From Novosphingobium huizhouense (GTDB taxonomy: Bacteria; Pseudomonadota; Alphaproteobacteria; Sphingomonadales; Sphingomonadaceae), in the NCBI RefSeq assembly GCF_020179475.1, contig NZ_JAILXZ010000001.1, positions 62,001 to 126,000 on the forward strand: DNA of 64,000 bases, in the 5' to 3' direction. Positions 1 to 10,640 of this stretch are shown piece after piece. Below the pieces are notes generated by a model. The model was not told where the DNA came from, made no database searches, and saw nothing but the letters and a program-made list of their open reading frames with translations. Each line of letters opens with the position of its first letter. Within the stretch, counting starts at the first letter, position 1. The position numbers and the translations under genes were made by a program.

Positions 1-1
1 C

Positions 2-631
2 GAAGGCCGCCTCGAAGGCCGTTTCCAGCCCGCCACCCGCCCCCGCGCTCCGGTCGCGATGATCCTCCACCCGCACCCCCAGGCGGGCGGCACGATGAAC
101 GACCGGATCACCCAGGCGCTCTACAAGACCTTCGTCAACCGCGGCTTCGCCACCCTGCGCTTCAACTTCCGCGGCGTCGGCCGCAGCCAGGGCAGCTTCG
201 ACAACGGCATCGGCGAGCTGTCGGACGCCGCCGCCGCGCTCGACTGGGTGCAGTCGATCCACCCCGAAGCCAGCACCACCTGGATCGCGGGCTATTCGTT
301 CGGCGCGCTGATCGGCATGCAGCTGCTGATGCGCCGGCCGGAGATCCGCGGCTTCATCTCGATCGCGCCGCCGGCAAACATGTACGACTTCAGCTTCCTC
401 GCGCCGTGCCCGGCCTCGGGCATCATCGTCCAGGGCTCGGCCGATACGGTGGTGACGCCCAACGCGGTGCAGAAGCTGGTCGACAAGCTGCGCACGCAGA
501 AGCACATCACCATCCACCACGACGAAGTGCCGCGCGCCAACCACTTCTTTGAGAACGAGCTCGACGACATGATGCGCGCGGTCGACAACTACCTCGACAT
601 GCGCCTCTCGCCCGACTGCCCGATCAAGTAA
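2..631 (+). CDS. alpha/beta hydrolase, COG2945-type (5' end off the window)
   Basis: The reading frame is open from base 2. The residues before the first ATG (base 59) continue the family's N-terminal region, so the true start is probably left of the window. Visible family features are the HPHPQAGGTMN segment after the first strand, RGVGRSQG, the nucleophile elbow GYSFG (Ser in G-x-S-x-G), and a late His in RANHFF. Members are small cytoplasmic serine hydrolases of unknown physiological substrate. A strong hairpin with a T-run follows directly. Function beyond the fold cannot be assigned. Confidence 0.85.
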   Translation, partial: EGRLEGRFQPATRPRAPVAMILHPHPQAGGTMNDRITQALYKTFVNRGFATLRFNFRGVGRSQGSFDNGIGELSDAAAALDWVQSIHPEASTTWIAGYSFGALIGMQLLMRRPEIRGFISIAPPANMYDFSFLAPCPASGIIVQGSADTVVTPNAVQKLVDKLRTQKHITIHHDEVPRANHFFENELDDMMRAVDNYLDMRLSPDCPIK

Positions 632-661
632 TTGCGCCCACCTGGCGATGCGAACCAGAAG

Positions 662-687
662 CGCCCGGCCTTGCCGCCGGGCGTTTT
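662..687 (+). terminator. rho-independent terminator after the hydrolase gene
   Basis: CGCCCGGC (662-669) pairs perfectly with GCCGGGCG (676-683) across a 6-base loop and is followed by TTTT. It lies 30 bases past the hydrolase stop and abuts the stop codon of the convergent small gene at 687, so it may serve both. Confidence 0.75.
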
Positions 688-884
688 CATTTGCCTGCCG
701 CCTGCGCCAGCGTGGCGCCCCCGCTCATCGGCAGCGTCCAGATCACCAGGTTGCCAAGCATCACCGCGGCGAGCACCACCATCAGCCCCGGCCGCTGCCG
801 CTCACCGCGGCGCCAGAGGAACGCAGCGCCCACCAGCAAGGCGATCGCGGCGAGCATCAGCAGCGAGAGAACGGCGTCGAGCAT
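687..884 (-). CDS. small two-helix membrane protein, unknown function
   Basis: The 65-residue protein starts MLDAVLSLLMLAAIALL and has two hydrophobic segments (about residues 5-23 and 34-51) separated by a basic loop WRRGERQRPG. This is a typical N-out or hairpin inner-membrane miniprotein. The frame stays open further upstream, but the residues there are not membrane-like and overlap the oppositely oriented DUF3597 gene, so the ATG at 884 is preferred. It is convergent with the upstream hydrolase and divergent from the DUF3597 gene. No function is assigned. Confidence 0.6.
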   Translation of the reverse strand: MLDAVLSLLMLAAIALLVGAAFLWRRGERQRPGLMVVLAAVMLGNLVIWTLPMSGGATLAQAAGK

Positions 885-981
885 GCCGGTTGCGTTAGTC
901 CGCTCGGCCGTCCCCGCGCAAGGCGGAACCGCGCGCCGCCCCCACCGGTTGCCTGTTGCAGACAACAGGAGCCTTCCCCTC

Positions 982-1428
982 GTGAGCATCTTCTCCAAGA
1001 TCATGGACGCCATCTCGTTCAAGGGCACCCGCGCCACCCAGACCGGGCAGCACCACGACGCGCCGGTCCAGCACAGCGCCCCGCCACCCTCCCCCGTCCC
1101 GTCCGCCGCCGGCGCCGCACCGCAGGCGGCTCCCGCCCCGGCCGTGCCGCCCGCCACCGCCGCCCCGGTGCTCAAGGACGTCGACGTCGAAGCCCAGCTT
1201 TCCCAGCTCGCACAGGGCAAGAACCTCAACTGGCAAAGCTCGATCGTCGATCTGATGAAGCTCGTCGGCATTGATTCGAGCCTCGACAACCGCAAGGAGC
1301 TGGCGCGCGAACTCGGCTACACCGGCGCGCTCGATGGCTCGGCCGAGATGAACATCTGGCTGCACAAGGCGACGATGCGCAAGCTTGCCGAAAACGGCGG
1401 CAAGGTTCCCGCCAGCATGACCGACTGA
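982..1428 (+). CDS. DUF3597 domain-containing protein
   Basis: The 148-residue protein begins VSIFSKIMDAISF and ends with a conserved domain (about residues 68-148) reading VEAQLSQLAQGKNLNWQSSIVDLMKLVGIDSS, RKELARELGY and GSAEMNIWLHK. This matches DUF3597, a LysM-associated family of small proteins. Residues 20-65 are a Pro/Ala-rich linker. The GTG at 982 is chosen because family members start M-S-I-F; the next ATG (1003) would remove that signature. Its molecular role is unknown. Confidence 0.8.
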   Translation: MSIFSKIMDAISFKGTRATQTGQHHDAPVQHSAPPPSPVPSAAGAAPQAAPAPAVPPATAAPVLKDVDVEAQLSQLAQGKNLNWQSSIVDLMKLVGIDSSLDNRKELARELGYTGALDGSAEMNIWLHKATMRKLAENGGKVPASMTD

Positions 1429-1489
1429 TCGCACGGCGCGATTTGACAGCCCATTTGACACCGCGCGCGCGCCCCGACAGGGTGCGCGC

Positions 1490-3364
1490 ATGGTTGCACC
1501 CGAAACGAACACCCTGGCCCGCCGCGCGATCTCCCGCAGGCAGGCCCTCGCCTCGCTCACCGCCGGCAGCTCCGCCCTCGCCGTCACCGCCTGCGCGCCG
1601 AGCATCGCCAGCGCCCCGCCGCCGCCCGCCACGCCCGATGGTGCCCGCGCGCTACTCGACGCGATCGCTTGGAACATGCTCGCGCTCTCGCCCGAGGGCG
1701 CGACCAGCCTCGGTGTCGATACCGGCGCGCATGCCGACTTGCGCAGCCGCCTCACCGACCGCTCCGCCGCCGGCCAGCGCGCCATCGCCGCCCAAGTCCG
1801 CGCCGATCTTGCCCGCGTCGAAGCGTTTGACGCCTCTGCGCTCGACCATTCCACCCGCACCAGCTTTGCCGTGATCCGCAGCGCCTACAGGACCGCGCTC
1901 GAAGGCTTCGCGCTTCCCTATGGCGATGTCGCGGTGGGCGGTTATCGCAACACGCCCTACGTCGTGATCCAGAACGTCGGCGCCTATCTCGATATTCCGC
2001 GCTTCCTCGACAGCGACCATCCGATCGACACCGCCGCCGATGCCGAAGCCTACCTCACCCGTCTTGCCGCCTACCCCGGCGTGCTCGACGGCGAAACGGA
2101 GCGCCTGAAAACCACCGCGGCGCAGGGCGTCATCGCGCCCGACTTCCTCATCGACAAGACGCTGGTCCAGCTCAAGGCCTCGCTCGCCGGCGCGCAGGGC
2201 GGCGGCGGCCTGGTCGAATCGATCGCCCGCCGCACCAAGGCCAAGGGCATCGCCGGCGATTGGGAGGCCCGCGCCCGCACGCTCGCCACCGGCCCCGTGG
2301 TCGCGGCGCTCGGCCGCCAGATCGCCGAACTCACCCGCCAGCGCGCCCTTGCCAAGCCCGACGCCGGCCTGTGGGCGCGTCCCGGCGGAGATGCCTTCTA
2401 TGGCTGGGCGCTCAAGGCCAGCACCACCACCACGCTTTCGCCCGAACAGATCCACCAGATCGGGCTCGATGAACTGAAAGCGCTCCACGCGCGGATGGAC
2501 CCGATCCTGCGCTCGCTCGGCTATACGCAAGGGTCGGTCGGCCAGCGCATGACCGCGCTGGGCGATGATCCGCGCTTCGCCTTCCCCGACAACGACGAAG
2601 GCCGCGCCCAGATCATGGCCTTCATCCAGAAGCGCCTCGATTATATCCGCGCGCAGATGCCGCGCGCCTTCGGCAAGCTGACGCGCGGCAACGTCGAAGT
2701 GCGCCGCCTGCCGCCCGAGGAAGAGCCCGGCGCACCCGGCGCCTATGGCGGTCCCGGCTCGATCGACGGCAAGATTCCGGGGCGCATGTGGATCAACCTC
2801 GGCACCACGAAGCTGCACAACAAGTTCAGCCTGCCCACGCTCGTCCACCACGAAGCGATTCCCGGCCACGTGTGGCAGGGCGAATATGCGCAGACCCTGC
2901 CGCTGATCCGGTCGATGCTCGCCTTCAACGCCTATTCCGAAGGCTGGGCGCTCTATTCGGAAACGCTGGGCGATGAACTCGGCGCCTATGATGGCGATCC
3001 GGTCGGCCAGTTGGGCTACCTGCAATCCATCGCGTTCCGCGCCTGCCGCCTGGTCGTCGATACCGGCCTGCACGCCAAGCGCTGGACCCGCGAACAGGCG
3101 GTGAAGTGGTTCGCCGAAACGAACGGCTCCAGCGTGGCCGAAGTGGCCCCCGAAGTCGATCGCTACTGCAGCTGGCCGGGCCAGGCCTGCGGCTACAAGA
3201 TCGGCCACACCGAAATCCTGCGCCAGCGCAGCCGCGCCCAGCAGGATCTCGGCAAGGCCTACGACTTGCGCAGCTTCGACGACGCGGTGGTCGGCGGCGG
3301 CAACGTGCCGCTCGATGTGCTGGCCGACAACATCACCGAATACATCCGCACGACGAAGGGATGA
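1490..3364 (+). CDS. DUF885 family metallopeptidase-like lipoprotein
   Basis: The 624-residue protein has a twin-arginine motif (SRRQAL, residues 15-20) and a hydrophobic stretch ending in a lipobox-like V-T-A-C (Cys35), so it is probably Tat-exported and lipid-anchored. The DUF885 signature is intact: HEAIPGH at residues 454-460 supplies the His-Glu-His metal ligands, and the downstream YSEGWALYSE segment carries the further Glu. DUF885 proteins resemble zinc carboxypeptidases, and a periplasmic peptidase role is inferred. It is a single gene, convergent with the DUF805 pair. Confidence 0.88.
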   Translation: MVAPETNTLARRAISRRQALASLTAGSSALAVTACAPSIASAPPPPATPDGARALLDAIAWNMLALSPEGATSLGVDTGAHADLRSRLTDRSAAGQRAIAAQVRADLARVEAFDASALDHSTRTSFAVIRSAYRTALEGFALPYGDVAVGGYRNTPYVVIQNVGAYLDIPRFLDSDHPIDTAADAEAYLTRLAAYPGVLDGETERLKTTAAQGVIAPDFLIDKTLVQLKASLAGAQGGGGLVESIARRTKAKGIAGDWEARARTLATGPVVAALGRQIAELTRQRALAKPDAGLWARPGGDAFYGWALKASTTTTLSPEQIHQIGLDELKALHARMDPILRSLGYTQGSVGQRMTALGDDPRFAFPDNDEGRAQIMAFIQKRLDYIRAQMPRAFGKLTRGNVEVRRLPPEEEPGAPGAYGGPGSIDGKIPGRMWINLGTTKLHNKFSLPTLVHHEAIPGHVWQGEYAQTLPLIRSMLAFNAYSEGWALYSETLGDELGAYDGDPVGQLGYLQSIAFRACRLVVDTGLHAKRWTREQAVKWFAETNGSSVAEVAPEVDRYCSWPGQACGYKIGHTEILRQRSRAQQDLGKAYDLRSFDDAVVGGGNVPLDVLADNITEYIRTTKG

Positions 3365-3378
3365 GGATGAAGGTCGGG

Positions 3379-3398
3379 GGGCGGGCCGTCGCCCGCCC
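3379..3398. terminator. GC-rich hairpin between convergent genes
   Basis: GGGCGGGC (3379-3386) pairs with GCCCGCCC (3391-3398) over a 4-base loop, in the 42 bases between the convergent DUF885 and DUF805 genes. There is no long T-run on either strand, so it is only a probable terminator. Confidence 0.4.
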
Positions 3399-3406
3399 TG
3401 CGGCGT

Positions 3407-3823
3407 TTACGCAAAAACGTCGGCCACGGCTGGGTTCTTCGGGTCCGGACCATAGCGGTTCGCCCCGCGCGTGCCTTCGAGGCACATCAGCACGAACAGC
3501 GCGAACCAGCCGAGGAACGGGATCAACGCCAGCAGCAGCAGCCACCCGGTGCGGTCCTGGTCGTGCAGCCGCCGCACCGAAACGGCAAGGCTCGGCACGA
3601 TCGTCACCAGCCAGAACAGCCCGGCGACCCAGCTGCCGCGCCCGACCAGACGCGAGCCATAAACGAACGTGCCCGCCCCGCGCGTCACCTCGTTGGTCCC
3701 GAACGCCACGTTCAGCGCCACCATGACGAGCACGTAGAACAGCGCGAACATCCAGTATTCGCGCCGCCGCGACCGGCCGGAAAACTCGGCATAGCGGCGA
3801 TAGGGCAGCAGCATCCAGGTCAT
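3407..3823 (-). CDS. DUF805 membrane protein (copy 1)
   Basis: The 138-residue protein opens MTWMLLPYRRYAEFSGRSRRREYW, the standard DUF805 N-terminus, followed by hydrophobic segments and the family motif VRRLHDQDRTGW. It ends with GTRGANRYGPDPK. The ATG at 3823 is chosen over one six codons upstream because the family N-terminus starts there. It lies 24 bases downstream of a paralogue of identical length, so the two probably form an operon. DUF805 proteins are inner-membrane proteins of unknown function. Confidence 0.88.
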   Translation of the reverse strand: MTWMLLPYRRYAEFSGRSRRREYWMFALFYVLVMVALNVAFGTNEVTRGAGTFVYGSRLVGRGSWVAGLFWLVTIVPSLAVSVRRLHDQDRTGWLLLLALIPFLGWFALFVLMCLEGTRGANRYGPDPKNPAVADVFA

Positions 3824-3847
3824 CGGCGCACGTCCTTGCACATCAGG

Positions 3848-4264
3848 TCAGGCAAAGATCGAACTGCCCGACGGGTTCTTGGGGTCCGGGCCATAGCGAT
3901 TGGCCCCGCGAGTGCCTTCGAGGCACATGAACACGATCACGATGATCCCGCCGATATAGGGGATGAATCCCAGCAGCACCATCCAGCCCGAACGGTCCTG
4001 ATCGTGGAAGCGCCGCACCTGCACCGCGATCGAAGGGATCAGGCTGCCGAAGATCCAGACCACCATCAGTCCCAGGCCCAGCCAAAACGTGCCGCTGGGC
4101 TCGCCGCCGCCAAGGGTCTCGCCCTGCCAGCCGCCCGCCACCATCAGCGCGGCGCAGATGGCGGTGACGATCACGCTCAGCAGCACGAACATCCAGTATT
4201 CCATGCGCCGCGAACGCCCCGAAAAGTCGGCGTAGCGCCGGTAGGGCATAAGCATCCATTCCAT
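3848..4264 (-). CDS. DUF805 membrane protein (copy 2)
   Basis: This is a paralogue of the downstream gene, also 138 residues. It has MEWMLMPYRRYADFSGRSRRMEYW at the N-terminus, VRRFHDQDRSGW after the second helix, and the same GTRGANRYGPDPKNP tail. Four hydrophobic segments are visible. The ATG at 4264 is preceded by a purine-rich stretch (AAGGGGGACTG) and fits the family start. The pair looks like a tandem duplication; the middle loops have diverged (VAGGWQGETLGGGEPSG here). Confidence 0.88.
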   Translation of the reverse strand: MEWMLMPYRRYADFSGRSRRMEYWMFVLLSVIVTAICAALMVAGGWQGETLGGGEPSGTFWLGLGLMVVWIFGSLIPSIAVQVRRFHDQDRSGWMVLLGFIPYIGGIIVIVFMCLEGTRGANRYGPDPKNPSGSSIFA

Positions 4265-4355
4265 TGACAGTCCCCCTTGGTCCGTCCGCGATCCGTTGCG
4301 GACATCGCCGATTGAGCCACCAATCCCGCCCCTGCGCAAGGCCCCATCCCCGCGC

Positions 4356-4405
4356 CCATCCTCCCCGGCACGGGGAGGGGGACCGCCGCAGGCGGTGGAA
4401 GGGGC
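4356..4405. repeat. sphingomonad-type palindromic repeat, family A
   Basis: Two small hairpins stand side by side: CTCCCC/GGGGAG and CCGCC/GGCGG with a GCA loop. The same double-hairpin layout recurs at 9971-10024 and at 51403-51450, and its first half recurs at 11055-11100. It lies between a DUF805 gene and the deaminase gene. Confidence 0.7.
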
Positions 4406-4497
4406 TGACCGGACCGCGCCCTCGCACCGCCCCCAAAGGACATCCGCCTCCAAATCGCCGCTCGCGCGTTATGCCTCGCGCAACAGGAGCCGCGCCG

Positions 4498-4995
4498 ATG
4501 ACGATCACCGCCGAAGACGAGCAATGGATGCGCATGGCGATCGACATCGCCCGATCGAAGGGCTCGGACCCGTCGACCTCGCCGCTGGGTTGCGTGATCG
4601 TGCGCGACGGCGAGGTGCTCGGCGCCGAGCGCAACCAGACACAGGAACTGCCCGACGCCACCGCGCACGCCGAGATGATGGCGATCCGCCGCGCCTGCGA
4701 GGGCATCGGCGACATGGAGCTGCGCGGCGCGACGCTCTATTCGACGCTCCAGCCCTGCGGCATGTGCACGATGGCGACGATCTGGTCGAAGGTTGGCCGG
4801 GTCGTCTACGGCGCCGGCCGCGCCGACGTGCACCGCATGTATTTCGAGGACCGCCACATCAACACGCTCGATTTCATCGCCGACGCATACCGCGACGACA
4901 TCGAGATCACCGGCGGCTGCCTCGCCGCCGAATGCGCCTCGCTCTACTACGGCCCGAACGACGACGTGCCGGAAGAGGAACAGGGAAATATCTGA
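4498..4995 (+). CDS. nucleoside/cytidine deaminase family protein
   Basis: The 165-residue protein carries both zinc motifs of the cytidine-deaminase superfamily: HAEMMAI (H-A-E, with the catalytic Glu) and TLQPCGMC (P-C-x-x-C). It most resembles bacterial guanine/nucleoside deaminases rather than TadA, but the substrate cannot be read from sequence. An AGGAG ribosome-binding site sits about 9 bases before the ATG at 4498, which favours this start over the in-frame ATG at 4471. It is a single gene flanked by a palindromic repeat and the TonB receptor gene. Confidence 0.85.
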   Translation: MTITAEDEQWMRMAIDIARSKGSDPSTSPLGCVIVRDGEVLGAERNQTQELPDATAHAEMMAIRRACEGIGDMELRGATLYSTLQPCGMCTMATIWSKVGRVVYGAGRADVHRMYFEDRHINTLDFIADAYRDDIEITGGCLAAECASLYYGPNDDVPEEEQGNI

Positions 4996-5056
4996 CGCCC
5001 CCCGTCCCCCCCCACGCCACCCCCGCGCAAGGCGAGGGTGACGCGGGCGCGATGGA

Positions 5057-7696
5057 TCAGAACCGGTACCGCACCGTGCCGCCCCAAGTGCGCGGTTGGT
5101 TGGTGTAGCCGCTGATCGAATAGGGCTGCGCCGGGCTGTCGAAGGCGTTGAGCAGGTAGCGGTTGTCGCCGATGTTGCGGCCCCAGGCGGTGATCTCCAG
5201 CCCCATCGCGAAGGCATAAGTGATCGAGGCGTTCACTTCGCTCACCTCGCGGCGATAGGGCCGCGCCGCGTCGACCGCCGCGGCCACGCCGAAGTCGAGG
5301 AACGCGGGCATCCCTTCGACGATCTGCGACGGACTTTCGTAGTGGTAGTCGCCGCGCACGATCAGGTGGTCGCCCCAGGGCAGCTCGAAGTCCTTCTGCG
5401 CGGCGATCGTCGTCGCGAGCGAGGGAATGCCCGCCGGATCGGTGCCCGACAGGTCGCCCACCGCCGACAATTCGAAGCTGTCGTAGCGCGCGTCGAGATA
5501 GGTGAACGCGGCCGAGAACAGCCAGCCCTTGGCCGGCTTGACCGTGCCTTCGAACTCGATGCCCTTGATCGTCTCCTTGCCCGCATTGGCAAGAAGGAAG
5601 CCGCTGCCGGTGAACACGTTCGACTGGAAGCCCTCGATCGACTGCTGGAACAGCGCGATGTTGGCGCTCGCCACCTTCCAGTCGGCCTTGAGCCCGATCT
5701 CGTAGACCTTGGCGTATTCGGGCCCGGCAAAGCGCGAACCGTAGCTCTGGTTGACCACGCCGATCCCGGCGCTCTCGATCGCGTTCTGGTCGGCCCCGCT
5801 CGGCCGGCTGTCACGCGACAGGTTGATCGAGCTGGCCTTGAACCCCGTCGCATAGCTTGCGTAGAGGTTGACCTGGTCGGTCACGTCGAAGGCGACGCGC
5901 GCGGTCCAGCTGACCTTGCTGTCGCGCGTCTTGCCCGGCTCGACCGCATTGGGCACGTTGAGGAACGCCGGCAGGTACTGCAGCTTGCGCAAGCCGAGCA
6001 GCGGCGCGGTGCGCTGCTGCGCGCCGGCGCTGATCTGGGCGAAGGCGGCCGGCTGCGCCGCGGCGAAGCCCTGGACCTGCGCCGGCGAGGCGAGCGGCAC
6101 CCCGAAGAACTGGGTGCCGATGAACTGCGCGATGCCGAAGTTGGTCGCCGCGTTGCGGATCGCCGGGATGTCGAGCTGCGAGAACACGTCGCTCGACTGC
6201 ACGTCGGTCGAAAAGCGCTTCTTGTCGCGGGTATAGTTGATCCCGCCGGTCAGCGTCACCCGGTCGCCGATCTTGAAGTCGGCCTGGCCGAACAGCGAGA
6301 TCGCCTCATTCTTGAGCCGGTACTTCTCGTCGAGCCCCTGTCCGTCGGCGAAGAAGCGCCCGGCGAAATTCTGCCCCGACAGCGCGCCGAACGTCGTCTC
6401 GAGCGCGTTGAGGTTGAGCGCGTTGCTGCTCAGGCCCCGGATCAGCACGTCGGCATAGCCGCGCGCGTCGGCGCCCCACTTGAGCGCGCCGCCCTGGTCG
6501 ATCTTCTCGTTGAAGTAGTAGGCTCCGGCAAGGAAGTTGAGCGGCCCCTCGATGTTGGTGGCGACGCGCAGCTCCTGCGTGAAGGTGTCGATCTTCGTGT
6601 CGTTCGAGAACGTCCCGATCAGGTCCGCGCTGGTGAAGTCGGCGTCGGTGTCGCTCCGGTTCTTGCTCTTGCGATACGAGGTGATCGAGGTCAGCGTCAG
6701 CGGCCCCAAGTCGTAGTCGACCTGGCCCGACAGGCCGTAGTTGCGGATCAGGTTGCGCGGCTCGTAGCTCGAATAGACGCGGTCGTCGTAGATCTTGCGC
6801 GGATCGTTGACCTGCCCGCCCAGCAGCGCGATCGCGTCGGTCGCGCTCGACCGGCGCAGGTTCACCGTCGCGCAGCACAGCTCGTCGATCTGCGAATAGT
6901 CGCCGATCAACCGCACGCGCAGGCCCGTGGTCGGCTCTGCATAGAGCTGCCCGCGCACGAACCAGCGGTTGCGGTCGTTGACGTCGGCCCCGGTGCCGAG
7001 GTCCTTCACATAGCCGTCGCGGCGGTTGTAGCCGCCCGCCAGGCTCACCGCGACCGTGTCCGACAGCGGCCCGGTCACCACGCCCTTGGCGACGATCGCG
7101 TTATAGTTGCCATAGCTCACCTCGCCGTTGCCGCCGAAGGTGAAGCTGGGCTTGGCCGTCACGATCGAGACAACGCCCGCGCTCGCGTTCTTGCCGAACA
7201 GCGTCGACTGCGGCCCGCGCAGCACCTCGATCCGCTCGACGTCGGGGAAGTCGCCGATCTGCGCCGCCGAGCGCGAACGGTAGACCCCGTCGATGAACAC
7301 GCCGACCGAAGGCTCGATGCCCGGGTTGTTGGCGCCGTTGCCGAAGCCGCGGATGAAGAAGTTGGTGTTCGCGCTCGACTGCAGCTGGTTCACGCGCAGC
7401 GACGGGACCAGGCTCGACAGGTCCTTGATGTCGCGGATCTGCGCCTGTTCGATGGTCTTGCCGCTGGTCACGCTGACCGCGATCGGCACGTCCTGCAGCG
7501 TCTGCTCGCGCTTGGTCGCGGTGACGATGATCTGGTCGCTTCCCGCGCCGTCTTCGCTCGCCGGGCCGGCGTCGGTCGCGGGCTGCGCCATTTCCTCGGC
7601 GGGCGCCGCGGCGTCCTGCGCCTGCGCCTGCGCCGGCAGGGCCAGGGCGACGCTCGCCAACAGCAGCGCGCGCGGCGCGATCGAAACGGACTTCAT
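5057..7696 (-). CDS. TonB-dependent outer-membrane receptor
   Basis: The 879-residue protein has a cleavable signal peptide (ending ALPAQAQA), then a TonB-box and plug region (DQIIVTATKREQTLQDVPIAVSV; VLRGPQSTLFGKNASAG), and a long beta-barrel ending in an aromatic residue (VRYRF), as expected for Omp85-inserted barrels. The DVPIAVSVTSG plug type is the large 'iron complex/plant compound' class abundant in sphingomonads. The substrate is unknown, and no transporter, sigma/anti-sigma pair or catabolic operon lies beside it. It is divergent from typA. Confidence 0.92.
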   Translation of the reverse strand: MKSVSIAPRALLLASVALALPAQAQAQDAAAPAEEMAQPATDAGPASEDGAGSDQIIVTATKREQTLQDVPIAVSVTSGKTIEQAQIRDIKDLSSLVPSLRVNQLQSSANTNFFIRGFGNGANNPGIEPSVGVFIDGVYRSRSAAQIGDFPDVERIEVLRGPQSTLFGKNASAGVVSIVTAKPSFTFGGNGEVSYGNYNAIVAKGVVTGPLSDTVAVSLAGGYNRRDGYVKDLGTGADVNDRNRWFVRGQLYAEPTTGLRVRLIGDYSQIDELCCATVNLRRSSATDAIALLGGQVNDPRKIYDDRVYSSYEPRNLIRNYGLSGQVDYDLGPLTLTSITSYRKSKNRSDTDADFTSADLIGTFSNDTKIDTFTQELRVATNIEGPLNFLAGAYYFNEKIDQGGALKWGADARGYADVLIRGLSSNALNLNALETTFGALSGQNFAGRFFADGQGLDEKYRLKNEAISLFGQADFKIGDRVTLTGGINYTRDKKRFSTDVQSSDVFSQLDIPAIRNAATNFGIAQFIGTQFFGVPLASPAQVQGFAAAQPAAFAQISAGAQQRTAPLLGLRKLQYLPAFLNVPNAVEPGKTRDSKVSWTARVAFDVTDQVNLYASYATGFKASSINLSRDSRPSGADQNAIESAGIGVVNQSYGSRFAGPEYAKVYEIGLKADWKVASANIALFQQSIEGFQSNVFTGSGFLLANAGKETIKGIEFEGTVKPAKGWLFSAAFTYLDARYDSFELSAVGDLSGTDPAGIPSLATTIAAQKDFELPWGDHLIVRGDYHYESPSQIVEGMPAFLDFGVAAAVDAARPYRREVSEVNASITYAFAMGLEITAWGRNIGDNRYLLNAFDSPAQPYSISGYTNQPRTWGGTVRYRF

Positions 7697-8012
7697 GATG
7701 TGTGGCTTCCCCTGCTCTTGGTCTTGCTTGCGCGTGGGGAACCGCTGCGCCCGCCCCGATGGGCCGGAACGCGCGAGACGCCACGATCCTTTGCCCTACC
7801 CGCGTTGCGCCCACGAAACAATCTTGCGCGCGCCGGCGAGCACGTCGGCGGCCCGCCTGTTGCCGCAAAGGCACATCGCCCCGCTGCGGCTCGCTCCGCC
7901 GCTGCAACCTTGCCGCAACGCACAATTGCGTGTAGGCGCGCGCCCGTATCGCCCTCCTCGCGGCTCGTCGGCGCGCATGGGGCTCCATCCGATTCTCAAC
8001 CGAAAGCATCCC
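7697..8012. other. divergent intergenic region, TonB receptor / typA
   Basis: This 316-base gene-free region must contain the promoters of both divergent genes. I see no convincing -35/-10 pair, no cobalamin or other riboswitch core and no Fur-like palindrome. The only local feature is an A/T-containing segment CACAATTG near 7920. Confidence 0.5.
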
Positions 8013-9839
<1,827 letters not shown>

Positions 9840-9847
9840 GGAACACG

Positions 9848-9875
9848 AAGGGCGGTCCCAAGGGGCCGCCCTTTT
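9848..9875 (+). terminator. rho-independent terminator of typA
   Basis: AAGGGCGG (9848-9855) pairs with the complementary CCGCCCTT around 9866-9873, and the run continues as TTTT. It begins 9 bases after the typA stop codon. Confidence 0.8.
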
Positions 9876-9907
9876 GCTTCGAACGCCGGCAGCGCCACCC
9901 CGGCCCC

Positions 9908-10024
9908 ACCACCCTCCGAGGAGGTGGCAGCCCGCAGGGCTGACGGAGGGGGCACCAGTCCACCCTCCACCCCATCCTCCCCTGCAAGGGGAGGGGGACC
10001 GCCCGCGCAGCGGGTGGTGGAGGG
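9908..10024. repeat. two adjacent palindromic repeat elements (family A)
   Basis: The first element (9908-9950) contains a CCTCC/GGAGG arm followed by GCAGCCCGCAGGGCTGACGG, the same segment as at 11055-11100. The second (9971-10024) has CTCCCC/GGGGAG followed by a GC hairpin and GGTGGAGGGG. They fill the space between the typA terminator and the mgtC-like gene. Confidence 0.7.
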
Positions 10025-10130
10025 GTAGATGCCCAGCCCGGCGGCTCCGCCGCGGGAGCCTCACGCGCCCCGCTGCGTTCCACCATCATGTCCCGCGCCA
10101 TCTCCCGCGCCGCGGCGGGCGCCCTCGCCC

Positions 10131-10619
10131 GTGACCGCTGACGGTCTCGACCTCGTCGCGCGGCTCGCCGCGGCGACCGCCGCCGGAGCCGTCCTCGGCT
10201 TCGAGCGATCGTGCCAGAACCGCGCGATCATGGGCTTTCGCACGCTCAGCCTGGTCGCGTTGGCGAGCTGCATCGCGGTGCTCGCGATCGTCCACAGCGG
10301 CCTGCCCGAAATGAACGCCGACGCTGCCGGACGCGTCATCCAGGGGGTGCTTTCCGGAGTCGGCTTCGTCGGTGCCGGCGCGCTGATCCGCGGCGGCCAG
10401 GGCGGCGAGGTCCACGGCCTCGCCACCGCTGCCAGCATCTGGGTCGCCGCCGCGCTCGGCGCTGCCGCTGCGCTCGCGATCTGGCCGCTGATCGTCGGCG
10501 GGCTCGGCCTCGCCCTGCTCGTGCTGGTCGCCGGTCCGCCGGTCGAGCGCCGCATCCGCGACTATGCCCGCGCGTCCCCGGCCGAGGAGGACCGCCGCGA
10601 TGCGCAATTGCACCCCTGA
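10131..10619 (+). CDS. MgtC/SapB family membrane protein
   Basis: The 162-residue protein has MgtC N-terminal domain features: LGFERSCQNRAIMGFRTLSLVALASC near the N-terminus and the glycine-rich VLSGVGFVGAGALIRGG, with four or five hydrophobic segments. The GTG at 10131 is preferred because the family begins just before the first helix; an upstream in-frame ATG at 10029 lies at the edge of the palindromic repeat and would add a Pro-rich non-family leader. MgtC proteins act in magnesium-starvation physiology and F-ATPase modulation in other bacteria. It is followed 21 bases later by DUF1622 and is probably co-transcribed. Confidence 0.85.
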   Translation: MTADGLDLVARLAAATAAGAVLGFERSCQNRAIMGFRTLSLVALASCIAVLAIVHSGLPEMNADAAGRVIQGVLSGVGFVGAGALIRGGQGGEVHGLATAASIWVAAALGAAAALAIWPLIVGGLGLALLVLVAGPPVERRIRDYARASPAEEDRRDAQLHP

Positions 10620-10640
10620 CGGCAGGAGGATTCCCCGCGC

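Noticed and set aside
7697..8012. Cobalamin riboswitch or Fur box before the TonB receptor
   Set aside because: I found no riboswitch core sequence and no 19-base Fur-like palindrome in this interval.
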